From the NCBI GenBank assembly GCA_036266835.1, contig DATAXD010000026.1:8396-72395 (forward strand): 64,000 bases of DNA, written 5' to 3'. Source of the DNA: Galbitalea sp036266835. Its GTDB lineage: Bacteria; Actinomycetota; Actinomycetes; Actinomycetales; Microbacteriaceae. This document shows, in pieces, positions 1-8,734 of this stretch (its first letter is position 1; the number at the start of each line of letters is the position of its first letter). Made by a program: the position numbers and the translations under genes. The notes below the pieces were generated by a model. It saw only the letters and a list, made by a program, of their open reading frames with translations. It did no database searches and was not told the origin of the DNA.

Positions 1-14
1 CGAAGCTAACTACC

Positions 15-1922
15 ATGACCACAGCAACTCCCCAGCGCAACAGACGCGGCGGACCGTTTTCGAGGCGCCGTTCGACGGGCTCAGACAACGCGGATGACGG
101 CCCGCGCGCGAAGTTCCGGCAGCTGCTGCCGTACCTGCTGCAGAACAAGCCGCTGATTGCGATAGTGGTCGTTCTGAGCATCATCGGCTCGCTGGCGACC
201 GTCGCTCAGCCGCTGCTAGTGCGCCAGGGCATCACCAACTTCCAGGACAACAAGCCCTACACGACGATTGCGGTGATCGTTCTCGTGCTCCTCGTCTCCA
301 CCGCGCTGGTCACCGCGTTCCAGCAGTACCTGCTGCAGCGCATGGGCACGAACATCGTCTACTCCGTGCGCCGGGTGCTCGTGCGAAGGATGCTCGGCCT
401 GCCGATCAGCGAGTTCGACACTCGGCGCACGGGCGATCTGGTTTCCCGGGTGGGCTCGGATACGACGCTGCTGTACTCCGTCATGACCCAGGGGCTCGTC
501 AGCTCGATCGGCGGAGCGCTGCAGTTCGTCGGCTCGCTCATTGCGATGGCCTTCATCGATCCTCTGCTGCTGGGCATCACCGTCGTCGTCATCGGACTGT
601 CGATCGTGGGCGTCGGTTCGCTTTCGGGCCGCATCCGTAGCGCCAGCCAGGGCCAGCAGACCAAGGTCGGCGAACTCGGGGCAAGCGTTGCCCGTGCCGT
701 CGGCGCAATTCGCACCATCCGTGCGTCCAATGCGACCGAGCGCGAGATCGATGCTGTCGAGGATGACGCGCTCGGCGCCCGGACCATGGGGTTCAAGGTT
801 GCTCGCGCATCCGCTCTCGTGGTCCCGATCGCGGGGATCGCGCTTCAGGTATCGGTCCTCGCCGTGCTGGGAGTCGGCGGTCTTCAGGTAGCCGGCGGTT
901 CGCTGAGCATCGCGACGCTCATCGCCTTCGTGATCCTGCTCTTCACGATGATCGCGCCGCTCGGCTCGGCCTTCGGCGCGGTCACCTCGGTCAGCCAGGC
1001 GCTCGGTGCGCTCGGTCGCATCCAGGAGATCGTCGACCTGCCCAGCGAAAGCGAACTGGATGCCGGTGTGACGCCGGCTTCGGCCGTCGAGCTGGACGAC
1101 TCGATCAGCTTCCACGATGTCGTGTTCAGGTATCCCGAGAAAGCTCACAAGTCGGAGGCGGCGAAACTTCTCGACGAGGCCGGACTGTCGCTACCCGAGG
1201 ATGCCGACGAGTCGGTCGCCGAGCCCATCGACGCGCGCGACCGCACGGTGCTGCACGGCGTCAGCTTCTCGGCGCCTAAGGGCAAGCGCACCGCTCTGGT
1301 GGGGCCATCCGGAGCTGGCAAGAGCACCATACTTGCGCTGATCGAGCGCTTCTACGACCCGACGAGCGGGATCGTCCGGCTCGGCGGCGTGGACATCCGC
1401 GGGCTCGAGCGGGTCGAACTGAGAAGCCAGATCGGCTACGTCGAGCAGGATGCGCCGGTGCTCGCAGGCACGATCCGCGAAAACCTGGTGCTCGGAGCAC
1501 CGGATGCGACGGACGAGCAATGCGTCGACGTTTTGCACGCGGTGAACCTCACCGAGGTCCTCGAGCGAAATGCCCTCGGGCTGGATGCTCCGGTCGGCGA
1601 GGACGGCGTGATGCTGTCCGGCGGCGAGCGGCAGCGTCTCGCGATTGCCAGAACGCTGTTGGTTGCTCCGCCGATCCTGCTGCTCGACGAATCGACATCC
1701 TCGCTCGACGGGCTCAACGAGCAGTTGTTGCGCGAAGCGATCGACGCAGTCGCCGAGCACAGGACGCTGATCGTGATCGCGCATCGGCTCTCGACGGTCG
1801 TCGACTCCGACCAAATCGTCGTGCTCGACCACGGCCGTGTCGTCGGCGTCGGCACCCACTCGGAACTCGTGAAGTCGACGCCGCTCTACAAGGACCTCGC
1901 GAAGCACCAGCTGCTGGTATGA
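15..1922 (+). CDS. ABC transporter, fused permease and ATPase (exporter type)
   Basis: Half-size ABC exporter of 635 aa that would act as a dimer in the cytoplasmic membrane; the substrate cannot be told from sequence. Hydrophobic segments lie at about residues 48-70, 84-103, 160-200 (two), 265-295 and 302-321. The ATPase domain follows from about residue 365: Walker A GPSGAGKST near 430, signature LSGGERQ near 533, Walker B ILLLDEST near 555 and the switch histidine in AHRLST near 588. Unusually, about 35-40 charged residues (roughly 375-412) are inserted between the A-loop strand and the next strand of the nucleotide-binding domain. The antiporter gene begins 7 bases after the stop, suggesting co-transcription. 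Whatever precedes it lies outside the window. Confidence 0.93.
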   Translation: MTTATPQRNRRGGPFSRRRSTGSDNADDGPRAKFRQLLPYLLQNKPLIAIVVVLSIIGSLATVAQPLLVRQGITNFQDNKPYTTIAVIVLVLLVSTALVTAFQQYLLQRMGTNIVYSVRRVLVRRMLGLPISEFDTRRTGDLVSRVGSDTTLLYSVMTQGLVSSIGGALQFVGSLIAMAFIDPLLLGITVVVIGLSIVGVGSLSGRIRSASQGQQTKVGELGASVARAVGAIRTIRASNATEREIDAVEDDALGARTMGFKVARASALVVPIAGIALQVSVLAVLGVGGLQVAGGSLSIATLIAFVILLFTMIAPLGSAFGAVTSVSQALGALGRIQEIVDLPSESELDAGVTPASAVELDDSISFHDVVFRYPEKAHKSEAAKLLDEAGLSLPEDADESVAEPIDARDRTVLHGVSFSAPKGKRTALVGPSGAGKSTILALIERFYDPTSGIVRLGGVDIRGLERVELRSQIGYVEQDAPVLAGTIRENLVLGAPDATDEQCVDVLHAVNLTEVLERNALGLDAPVGEDGVMLSGGERQRLAIARTLLVAPPILLLDESTSSLDGLNEQLLREAIDAVAEHRTLIVIAHRLSTVVDSDQIVVLDHGRVVGVGTHSELVKSTPLYKDLAKHQLLV

Positions 1923-1929
1923 ATAGGCA

Positions 1930-3120
1930 GTGTCCTTCTCCACGCTGATCCTCATCGGGGTCGTCGCACTGCTCGGCCCGCTGCTCGCGCTGCCGACGCG
2001 GTGGCGCATCCCTGTGGTGATCGGTGAGCTCATCGGCGGGGTCGTCATCGGTGCGTCCGGTTTCGGCCTGGTGAAGACATCCGATCCGACGTTCTCGTTC
2101 CTGGCGAATCTGGGTTTCGGGCTGACGATGTTCGTGGCTGGCAGCAATGTGCCTCTTCGCGATGCTCGGCTGCGGCCAAGTCTTCTGCGCGGGCTGGTGC
2201 GGGCAGTCGGAGTCGGGATCGTCGCGGCCATTCTCGCCGTCATCGTGGCGACGGTCTTTCACACCGGTCACGCTGCGATGTACGGGGTGCTCATGGCGTC
2301 GTCATCCGCCGTACTGGTGCTGCCGGCGGTCAACGATCTCGGGCTCGGCGGACCGAAGGTGCTGCCGATGATCGCCCAGGTCGCGATCGCCGACACGGTG
2401 AGCATCGTCGCCCTGCCGCTGGTAATCGATCCGGCGCGGACCGCGAGCGCCGCCATCGGGGCCGGGATCATCGCCGCTGCGGCCGTCCTGCTCTATCTGA
2501 TTCTTCGCTGGCTTCGGGTGAGCGGTCGACTGCATCGCTTTCACAAGTTCAGTGAGCGGCGTCACTTCGCCCTCGAGCTTCGAATCAGCCTGATCCTGCT
2601 GTTCGCTCTCGCCGCGGTCGCGACGGACTCCCACATCTCGATCATGCTCGCGGGCTTCGCGCTTGGGTTGGTGCTCGCCGGCGTCGCAGAGCCACGACGT
2701 CTTGCCAGCCAGCTCTTCGCACTGACCGATGGATTCCTCGGCCCGCTGTTCTTCGTCTGGCTCGGGGCGTCGCTCTCGATCGGCGCGCTGTTCGCGCATC
2801 CGCAGTTCGTGCTGCTCGGAGTCGCGCTCGGCGTGGGCGCGATCCTGGCGCACCTGGCAATGCGGATTTTCCGTCAACCGGTTCCACTCGCCCTCATGTC
2901 TGCTTCGCAGCTCGGCGTGCCGATTGCCGCGGCCACGATTGGCCAGCAGACGAACATCCTCGTGCCCGGCGAATCCGCAGCCCTCATTCTCGGTGGGCTC
3001 ATCACGATAGTCGGGCTCGCGATCGGTGCGCGGGTGGCCGGGCGAACCCAGGTCGATACGGCCGCACCGGCGAAAGATGCGCCCTCGGAACCTTCGCCCC
3101 CAAAGACCGCGTCAGCTTAG
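1930..3120 (+). CDS. CPA2-family cation:proton antiporter (KefB/NhaP-like membrane domain)
   Basis: 396-aa polytopic membrane protein with about a dozen hydrophobic segments and the glycine-rich pattern of the Na/H exchanger (CPA2) family. It would exchange a monovalent cation for protons. There is no C-terminal TrkA-N/RCK domain: the protein ends in a short proline/alanine tail. It is therefore a membrane-domain-only member, and Kef-type glutathione control is not expected. The start is GTG, 7 bases after the ABC transporter stop, so the two are probably one operon. Its 3' end overlaps the convergent SpoU methyltransferase gene by 4 bases, leaving no room for a terminator between them. Confidence 0.85.
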   Translation: MSFSTLILIGVVALLGPLLALPTRWRIPVVIGELIGGVVIGASGFGLVKTSDPTFSFLANLGFGLTMFVAGSNVPLRDARLRPSLLRGLVRAVGVGIVAAILAVIVATVFHTGHAAMYGVLMASSSAVLVLPAVNDLGLGGPKVLPMIAQVAIADTVSIVALPLVIDPARTASAAIGAGIIAAAAVLLYLILRWLRVSGRLHRFHKFSERRHFALELRISLILLFALAAVATDSHISIMLAGFALGLVLAGVAEPRRLASQLFALTDGFLGPLFFVWLGASLSIGALFAHPQFVLLGVALGVGAILAHLAMRIFRQPVPLALMSASQLGVPIAAATIGQQTNILVPGESAALILGGLITIVGLAIGARVAGRTQVDTAAPAKDAPSEPSPPKTASA

Positions 3121-3914
3121 GCCAGCTGCAGCAGGGAGTACATGGCGACTGCTGCGGCGGCGGCGACATTCAGGCTGTCGATGCCGTGGGCCATGGGAAT
3201 GGTCACGATCGTGTCGGCGGCCGCGAGCGCCTCCGCGGTGAGGCCCTCGCCCTCGGCGCCGAGCACCAGCGCAACTCGCTCGGGCGCGGATGCGGCGAAC
3301 TCGCGGAGATCAACGGCGTCATCGGCCAGCGCGAGGGCTGCGACCTGAAATCCGGATGCCGTGAGGAGCTCCTTTGTCGACGGCCAGTCGCCGACTCGAG
3401 TCCACGGCACCTGCAGGACCGTCCCCATGCTGACCCGGATCGAGCGGCGGTAGAACGGGTCTGAACAGCGAGGCGTCACCAGCACCGCCTCTGCACCGAT
3501 TGCCGCGACCGAGCGGAAGATCGCGCCCACGTTGGTGGGGTCCACCACGTTCTCGAGGATCACGATGCGCCGCGCGTCGCGCAACAGGTCCTCGACCGCG
3601 GGTAGTGCGGGACGATGCATGGCGGCGATCAGCCCGCGATGAAGCAGGTAACCGGTGAGCCGCTCAAGCAACTCCGGCGGCCCTGCGAAGATCGGGATGT
3701 CGAAGCCCGCGGTCGCCTCGACTGCATCCGCCACGGAGCTTCCCAGCGCCAGCACGGATCGCGGAACATGGCCGGCCGCCAGCGCACGCTGGAGCACCAG
3801 AAGCGACTCCGCGATGTAGAGACCGCCGCCAGACTTCTTCAGAGCGACATCGGTGACGTGCGAGTAGTCGGCGAGCCGCGGGTCGTCGAGGGTGGTGATC
3901 TCGACGACGCTCAT
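3117..3914 (-). CDS. SpoU/TrmH-family RNA 2'-O-methyltransferase
   Basis: About 265 aa. The N-terminal half looks like the RNA-binding (L30e-like) domain of TrmH-type enzymes. The C-terminal half carries the SPOUT motifs: NVVDPTNVGAIFRS (motif 1), then a motif 2 region around DPFYRRSIRVSMG, then LGAEGEGL and SLNVAAAAAVAMY (motif 3). It would transfer methyl from S-adenosylmethionine to a ribose in rRNA or tRNA; the target is not predictable. An AAGGAGGG ribosome site sits 6 bases before the ATG at 3914. The in-frame ATG at 3920 touches that site and is less likely. The gene lies downstream of gabD in the same direction, with an inverted repeat between them. Confidence 0.9.
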   Translation of the reverse strand: MSVVEITTLDDPRLADYSHVTDVALKKSGGGLYIAESLLVLQRALAAGHVPRSVLALGSSVADAVEATAGFDIPIFAGPPELLERLTGYLLHRGLIAAMHRPALPAVEDLLRDARRIVILENVVDPTNVGAIFRSVAAIGAEAVLVTPRCSDPFYRRSIRVSMGTVLQVPWTRVGDWPSTKELLTASGFQVAALALADDAVDLREFAASAPERVALVLGAEGEGLTAEALAAADTIVTIPMAHGIDSLNVAAAAAVAMYSLLQLA

Positions 3915-3929
3915 CCGCATCCCTCCTTG

Positions 3930-4008
3930 CGTAACTCATGCGGGATTCGGGAGATGGGCCCGACACGCCGCAAAACCGGCTCACGGGACCAGATCTGCAT
4001 GAGTTACG
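3930..4008. repeat. Long-loop inverted repeat between gabD and the SpoU gene
   Basis: Perfect 12-bp arms CGTAACTCATGC (3930-3941) and GCATGAGTTACG (3997-4008) enclose 55 bases. No T-run follows on either side, so it is not a classical intrinsic terminator. One arm ends beside the ribosome-binding site of the SpoU methyltransferase gene, so pairing could affect translation of a read-through transcript from gabD. Confidence 0.7.
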
Positions 4009-4023
4009 GAAGTGATGAGGAGC

Positions 4024-5511
4024 TCAGGCGAACGGGGTGGGCGTCATCACGTACTTGGTGGTCAGATACTCGAAGATGCCCTCGGAGCCGCCCTCGCGAC
4101 CGAGACCGGACTGCTTGACTCCGCCGAACGGAGCCGCCGCATTCGAGATGACTCCCGCGTTGAGACCCATCATTCCGGTCTGGAGGCTCTCGATCAGGCG
4201 TTGTCCGCGCGCGAGATCCTTCGTGTACACGTAGCCGACGAGTCCGTATTCGGTGTCGTTGGCCTTGGCGACGGCATCCGCTTCATCGGTGAACGTGGTG
4301 ATAGACAGCACCGGGCCAAAGATCTCTTCACGCAGGATCTCGCTGCCGGGCTTGACGTCGGAGACCACGGTCGGCTGGAAGAACGTGCCAACGCCTTCGA
4401 TCCGCGACCCGCCGATGAGCACCTTCGCGCCGCGACCGACCGCATCCTCGACCAGCGCGGATGCCTTCGCGACGGCCCCCTCGTCGATCAGCGGGCCGAT
4501 CGTGACTCCGTCTTCGGTGCCTCGGCCGATCGTGAATGCCCTAACTCGCTCGGTCACGCGCTTGGCGAACTCGTCCGCGACCGACTCGTGAACGATGAAC
4601 CGGTTGGCCGCCGTGCACGCCTCGCCGATGTTGCGGAACTTTGCGAGCATTGCGCCATCGACGGCCTTATCGAGGTCGGCATCCTCGAAGACCAGGAAGG
4701 GCGCGTTACCGCCGAGCTCCATGGAAGTGCGCAGAACGTTGTCCGCAGCCTGCTTGAGCAGCGAGACCCCGACGGGCGTCGACCCGGTGAAGCTGAGTTT
4801 GCGCAAACGAGAGTCACCGATGATTGGCGCGGAGACCTCGGCGGACTTCGAGGTGGTGAGAACGCCGAGGACACCGGCGGGCAGGCCCGCATCCTCCAGC
4901 AGTTTTGCGAAGTAAAGGGTCGTCAGCGGAGTGAGCGCGGCGGGCTTGATGATCGCCGTGCAGCCGGCCGCAATCGCCGGCGCGATCTTGCGCGTCGCCA
5001 TCGCAAGCGGGAAGTTCCACGGCGTTATGAGGTACGACGGGCCGACCGGAAGATGCGTGACGATCATCCGTCCGGTGCCTTCCGGGTTCGTGCCGTAGTG
5101 GCCAGAAATGCGCACGGCCTCCTCGCTGAACCACCGCAGGAACTCACCGCCGTAGGCGACCTCGCCGCGCGCCTCGGCGAGGGGCTTGCCCATCTCGAGC
5201 GTCATGAGCAGCGCGAAATCTTCCTTGCGCTCCTGGAGCAGGTCGAATGCTGTGCGCAGGATCTCGCCTCGAACTCGCGGAGGCGTTGCCGCCCAGGACT
5301 CTTGTGTATTCGCGGCAAAGTCCATCGCGCGCTTCGCGTCGTCGGCGGATGCATCGGCGATGCTTTTCAGCACCTTCCCGGTTGCCGGGTCGCTCACCTC
5401 AATCGTGCGACCGGAGGTCGAATCCACCCACTTGCCGCCGAGAAACAGCTGGCCCGGGACGCGCTCGACCAGCTCCTCTTCCGCCGCCACCGTCACCATT
5501 GAGTTCGTCAT
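4024..5511 (-). CDS. gabD: NAD(P)-dependent succinate-semialdehyde dehydrogenase
   Basis: 495-aa soluble aldehyde dehydrogenase, full length for the family. Visible marks are the substrate/cofactor region TPWNFPLAMATRKIAPA, the catalytic glutamate region MELGGNAPFLVFED and the active cysteine in GEACTAANRF. C-terminal motifs IFGPVLSI and APFGGVKQSGLGREGG fit the GabD branch, which oxidises succinate semialdehyde to succinate (GABA shunt or related pathways). Other semialdehydes are possible substrates. The start codon overlaps the stop of the nicotinamidase gene by 4 bases (ATGA), so the two are probably translationally coupled. A second in-frame ATG four codons later is an alternative start. 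Confidence 0.92.
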   Translation of the reverse strand: MTNSMVTVAAEEELVERVPGQLFLGGKWVDSTSGRTIEVSDPATGKVLKSIADASADDAKRAMDFAANTQESWAATPPRVRGEILRTAFDLLQERKEDFALLMTLEMGKPLAEARGEVAYGGEFLRWFSEEAVRISGHYGTNPEGTGRMIVTHLPVGPSYLITPWNFPLAMATRKIAPAIAAGCTAIIKPAALTPLTTLYFAKLLEDAGLPAGVLGVLTTSKSAEVSAPIIGDSRLRKLSFTGSTPVGVSLLKQAADNVLRTSMELGGNAPFLVFEDADLDKAVDGAMLAKFRNIGEACTAANRFIVHESVADEFAKRVTERVRAFTIGRGTEDGVTIGPLIDEGAVAKASALVEDAVGRGAKVLIGGSRIEGVGTFFQPTVVSDVKPGSEILREEIFGPVLSITTFTDEADAVAKANDTEYGLVGYVYTKDLARGQRLIESLQTGMMGLNAGVISNAAAPFGGVKQSGLGREGGSEGIFEYLTTKYVMTPTPFA

Positions 5512-6098
5512 TTTCTCTCTCCTCGCGGGGCGACGATGTCGACGCCCGCCTCTTTCAATTCGTCAAGTGCCGCGGCGCTGGACTCCGCGGCCACGCCCGC
5601 CACGAGGTCGGTGAGGACTCGCACTCGGCGGTGGGCTCCGAGTGCATCAAGGGCTGAGGCTCTAACACAGTAGTCGGTCGCGATCCCGACCACGTCGATG
5701 TCGCTGATATCCAGTTCGTCGAGTTTGTGGGCGACCGTATCGCCGTCATCGGTTGTGCCCTCGAAGATCGAGTACGCCGGAAAACCCTGGCCCTTGCGCA
5801 CGTGGATGTCGATGAGTGACGTATCCAGCGAGGGATGATATTCGGCACCGGTCGTTCCCGCGATGCAGTGCGGCGGCCAGGTCACGGTGAAATCCGGTGG
5901 CGAGGTTGTCGCGAAGTGTCCGCCGTTGTCGCTGTCGGCGTTGTGCCAGTCTCGTGAGGCGAAGATCACGTCGTAGTCATGCGGATGGGCGCGCAGGTAG
6001 CTCGTGATGTCTGCCGCGACCTTTGCACCACCGTTGACGCCGAGTGCGCCACCCTCGGTGAAGTCGTTCTGCACATCGATGATGAAGAGTGCGCGCAT
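5508..6098 (-). CDS. pncA: Nicotinamidase (isochorismatase-like hydrolase)
   Basis: 196 aa, counted from the ATG at 6098; the upstream extension of the frame is arginine-rich and not family-like. Nicotinamidase landmarks: catalytic Asp in IIDVQNDF, the metal-ligand motif SRDWH, a downstream HFATT histidine, the conserved lysine in the HVRKGQ segment, and the nucleophile Cys in ATDYCV. The enzyme would deaminate nicotinamide to nicotinate for NAD salvage. Coupling to gabD by a 4-base overlap joins NAD recycling with an NAD-using dehydrogenase. Only 25 bases separate its start from the preceding PBP4-like gene on the same strand. Confidence 0.92.
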   Translation of the reverse strand: MRALFIIDVQNDFTEGGALGVNGGAKVAADITSYLRAHPHDYDVIFASRDWHNADSDNGGHFATTSPPDFTVTWPPHCIAGTTGAEYHPSLDTSLIDIHVRKGQGFPAYSIFEGTTDDGDTVAHKLDELDISDIDVVGIATDYCVRASALDALGAHRRVRVLTDLVAGVAAESSAAALDELKEAGVDIVAPRGERK

Positions 6099-6123
6099 GC
6101 GCGGCCTCGCTCCAATCGAAGAA

Positions 6124-7635
6124 TCAGTTGTTGGTGATGTTCTTGCCGCAGGTGTAGACGGCCGCCGCAAGCGAGTCGAGCGCCGGGCTCGCAGCCGAGG
6201 TGATTCCGTCGCCCTCGGCAAAGAACGCGAACGACTCGCCCGTGCCATCCGCCGCTGTCAGGTACCCCGTCAGCGTGTACGCGTTCGAAAGCGCTCCGGC
6301 CTTGCCGGAAATCTTGCCCGCAACGATCGCGTTTGAGCCCTTGAATCGGTTTGCCAGCTCGCCCGACTTGCCCGAAAGCGCGAGGCCCGCGGCGACAAAT
6401 TGAAGGCCGTCCGACTTCTGGCTCACGAGTGACATGAACTTGCTCATGAACAGCGGAGGCACCTGCGACTCATCGCTGGATCCGGAGCCATCTTCGATCG
6501 TGAGGTCACTGGTGTCGAGGCCGAACTTCTGCAGAGCGGTGGTGATCGCCGACTGAATCGAACTCGAGCTGCCGCCCAGGCTCTCCTTAACCGAGATGAC
6601 CCGCGTCAGGGTCTCGGCGAGAGTGTTGTCGTTCAGCTGGAGCATTTGGCGTACGAGCGTCGAAACCGGCTGCGACTGCACCGATGCGAGCAGAGTCGAC
6701 CCACTGGGGTTCGCCGCCTCCGTTACCGTGACGTCGCTCGGGTTGAGGCCAAGCGCGGTGACGAAAGCGTTACCGGCGGCTGTCACCGGATCATTGCTGC
6801 GCGGACTCACCTCCAGGTGCGGATTCGCGCGATCGCCGTCGACCTGCAGGGCCGTGATCTCGGAGAGTTGCCCGCTGCCGCGTTCACTCGTGGGGACGGA
6901 CGAATCCCAATTGTCGTTCGGATCCCAATAGGTGGAATCGAGGATGAGGTTCTGGATCGGGACCCCGAAGTTCGCCGGATTCGCTTGGTATGCCGCAAGG
7001 GTCTTGGACGCGAGCGTCGCCAGAGTTGGTGCCCCCGCATAGATGCTCTGGCCAGCAGGCACGCGGCTCAGCGTTGGGTCGCCCTGCCCGACCAGCACGA
7101 TCGTGCCCGGCGTCGAAGCCTGGTACACGGTCGTGGTGATCTGGTACGTGGGTCCGAGCGCAGAAATTGCGGCGGCCGCGGTAAGAATCTTGAGCACGCC
7201 CGCCGGCCGGACGCCGGTGGTGTCGCCGTTCGCGTAGACGGACTGACCGGTCGAGGTGTTCACGACTGACCCGTAGAGCTTGATCAGACCCGGTGCACTG
7301 GCCAGCGAGTCCAGCGAACACGTCGGAATCTGAGTCGGCTGCACCTCGGTCCCCGGCACCGATCGTTTCGGCGAATTGGCTTGCAGAATCGGGAGCGGGT
7401 TATTGCGACCGACATTGATGCCCAGGAACACTGCGCCCGTGCCCAGCAGAACGAACGCGAGGGCGATCGCCCCGATGATGAGGCCGCGGCGACGACCCGG
7501 CGACCCGGGCGATGTCGGCGTCGAACCCCCACCGGCTGCCGGCGGCTGGCCGTTCGGTGGGGTCACCGGCATCCGTGCGGTGGATGCCGCCTCCCGTGCG
7601 GCCCTGCGGCTCGTGGGTGGTTGGACGTCGCTCAC
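6124..7635 (-). CDS. PBP4/DacB-like protein with degenerate active-site motifs
   Basis: 503 aa with a GTG start. A proline/glycine-rich cytoplasmic N-terminus precedes one membrane anchor (about residues 50-75), and the rest lies outside the cell. Fold and length match D-Ala-D-Ala carboxypeptidase/endopeptidase PBP4 (peptidase S13). All three penicillin-binding motifs are altered, however: the SxxK serine position reads RPAGVLK (Gly for Ser), SxN reads NDN (in LQLNDNTLAE), and KTG reads KAG (in SGKAGALSN). I checked the codons at these places. By family knowledge an acyl-enzyme cannot form without the serine, so this is probably a non-catalytic peptidoglycan-binding or regulatory homologue. 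It lies directly upstream of pncA on the same strand. Confidence 0.82.
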   Translation of the reverse strand: MSDVQPPTSRRAAREAASTARMPVTPPNGQPPAAGGGSTPTSPGSPGRRRGLIIGAIALAFVLLGTGAVFLGINVGRNNPLPILQANSPKRSVPGTEVQPTQIPTCSLDSLASAPGLIKLYGSVVNTSTGQSVYANGDTTGVRPAGVLKILTAAAAISALGPTYQITTTVYQASTPGTIVLVGQGDPTLSRVPAGQSIYAGAPTLATLASKTLAAYQANPANFGVPIQNLILDSTYWDPNDNWDSSVPTSERGSGQLSEITALQVDGDRANPHLEVSPRSNDPVTAAGNAFVTALGLNPSDVTVTEAANPSGSTLLASVQSQPVSTLVRQMLQLNDNTLAETLTRVISVKESLGGSSSSIQSAITTALQKFGLDTSDLTIEDGSGSSDESQVPPLFMSKFMSLVSQKSDGLQFVAAGLALSGKSGELANRFKGSNAIVAGKISGKAGALSNAYTLTGYLTAADGTGESFAFFAEGDGITSAASPALDSLAAAVYTCGKNITNN

Positions 7636-7690
7636 CCGCCAATCCTAACGGTGGGTGCTGGGCAGCCGCCGGGCATGCGGCCTCCGCCGG

Positions 7691-8686
7691 CTAACGATCG
7701 CTCGGGTACCGCAAACCGATCTGGCGACGGATTTCGTCGAGCGTCTGCATGATTTCGACCGTCTCTTCGACCGGCAGTTCGTTGCCCGAGCCGCGACCCT
7801 CCGCGACCAGCTCCTCCAGCGCCAGGGCCTCGAATTGCATACCGCGCGAGATCATCGGCTGGTCGAACCGCTCGACTACGGCGTCGTTGGAGTCGTAGAC
7901 CGTGAAGGTGGTCGGCGTGTACCAGACCGAGTCGATCTCGATGCGGCCATCCGTGCCAATGATGGCTGCGGTGTTGGGCCCGAGTGTGTCAAGCGCCGTG
8001 TGCAGCACGGCCTGCTGGCCGCCCGGGTAACCAAGCAGAATTGCGGTCTGGCGATCAACCGCGGTCGGAGTCATCGACGCGATGGCGGTCACGGAGCTCG
8101 GCTTGCCGAACAGGTCCCAGGCAAAGGAGACCGGGTAGATTCCGAGGTCGAGAAGCGCGCCGCCGCCGAGGTCCGGGTTGCGCATACGGCCGAGCGGATC
8201 ATCAGACAGCCGTTGGTTGTGATCGGCGATCAGGGTGCGAACTTCGCCGAGTGTGCCTGCCGCGATGATCTCGCGGATCCGCAGCATGTGCGGCAACCAG
8301 CGGGTCCACATCGCCTCGAGCACGACGAGGCCGCGATCCGCTGCCAGGTCGACGACCTCGCGCGCCTGGACAGCATCCATTGTGAAGACCTTTTCGACGA
8401 GGGCGTGCTTGCCCGCGCCGAGCACCAGCTGTGCATTCTCGTAGTGAAGCGGATGCGGTGTCGAGATGTAGATGACGTCAATGTCGGGGTCGGCGGCGAG
8501 CGCTTCGTAGCTCGGATGCGCGGTCGGGATGCCATATTTCCGCGCGAACGCGTTGGCCGACTCCTGGGTTCGAGATCCCACCGCAGCCACAGTCAAGCCA
8601 GCGGCGAGGAGATCCTGGGTGAATTCACTGGCAATCCAGCCCGTGCCCAAAATGCCCCAGCGCAGCGTCTCCGGCACACAAACCAT
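7691..8686 (-). CDS. Gfo/Idh/MocA-family oxidoreductase
   Basis: 331 aa. The N-terminal Rossmann fold begins LRWGILGTGWIA with the GxGxxA dinucleotide motif. The sugar-dehydrogenase signature is the LVEKVF segment, where Lys is the usual catalytic residue. It is a soluble NAD(P)-dependent dehydrogenase of sugars, inositols or related polyols; the substrate is not identifiable. The ATG at 8686 touches its purine-rich site, so the GTG at 8677 (8 bases after AAGGG) may be the real start. Neighbours give no pathway context. Confidence 0.87.
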   Translation of the reverse strand: MVCVPETLRWGILGTGWIASEFTQDLLAAGLTVAAVGSRTQESANAFARKYGIPTAHPSYEALAADPDIDVIYISTPHPLHYENAQLVLGAGKHALVEKVFTMDAVQAREVVDLAADRGLVVLEAMWTRWLPHMLRIREIIAAGTLGEVRTLIADHNQRLSDDPLGRMRNPDLGGGALLDLGIYPVSFAWDLFGKPSSVTAIASMTPTAVDRQTAILLGYPGGQQAVLHTALDTLGPNTAAIIGTDGRIEIDSVWYTPTTFTVYDSNDAVVERFDQPMISRGMQFEALALEELVAEGRGSGNELPVEETVEIMQTLDEIRRQIGLRYPSDR

Positions 8687-8734
8687 CCCTTCGGCGACTC
8701 ACCTCCCGAGCCGCCGAAGGCAATGGTAACCCTC

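Noticed and set aside
216..1148. Long minus-strand open frame opposite the ABC transporter
   Set aside because: Composition is Arg/Asp/Gly-rich shadow coding; no ribosome site or family pattern; the plus-strand transporter is certain.
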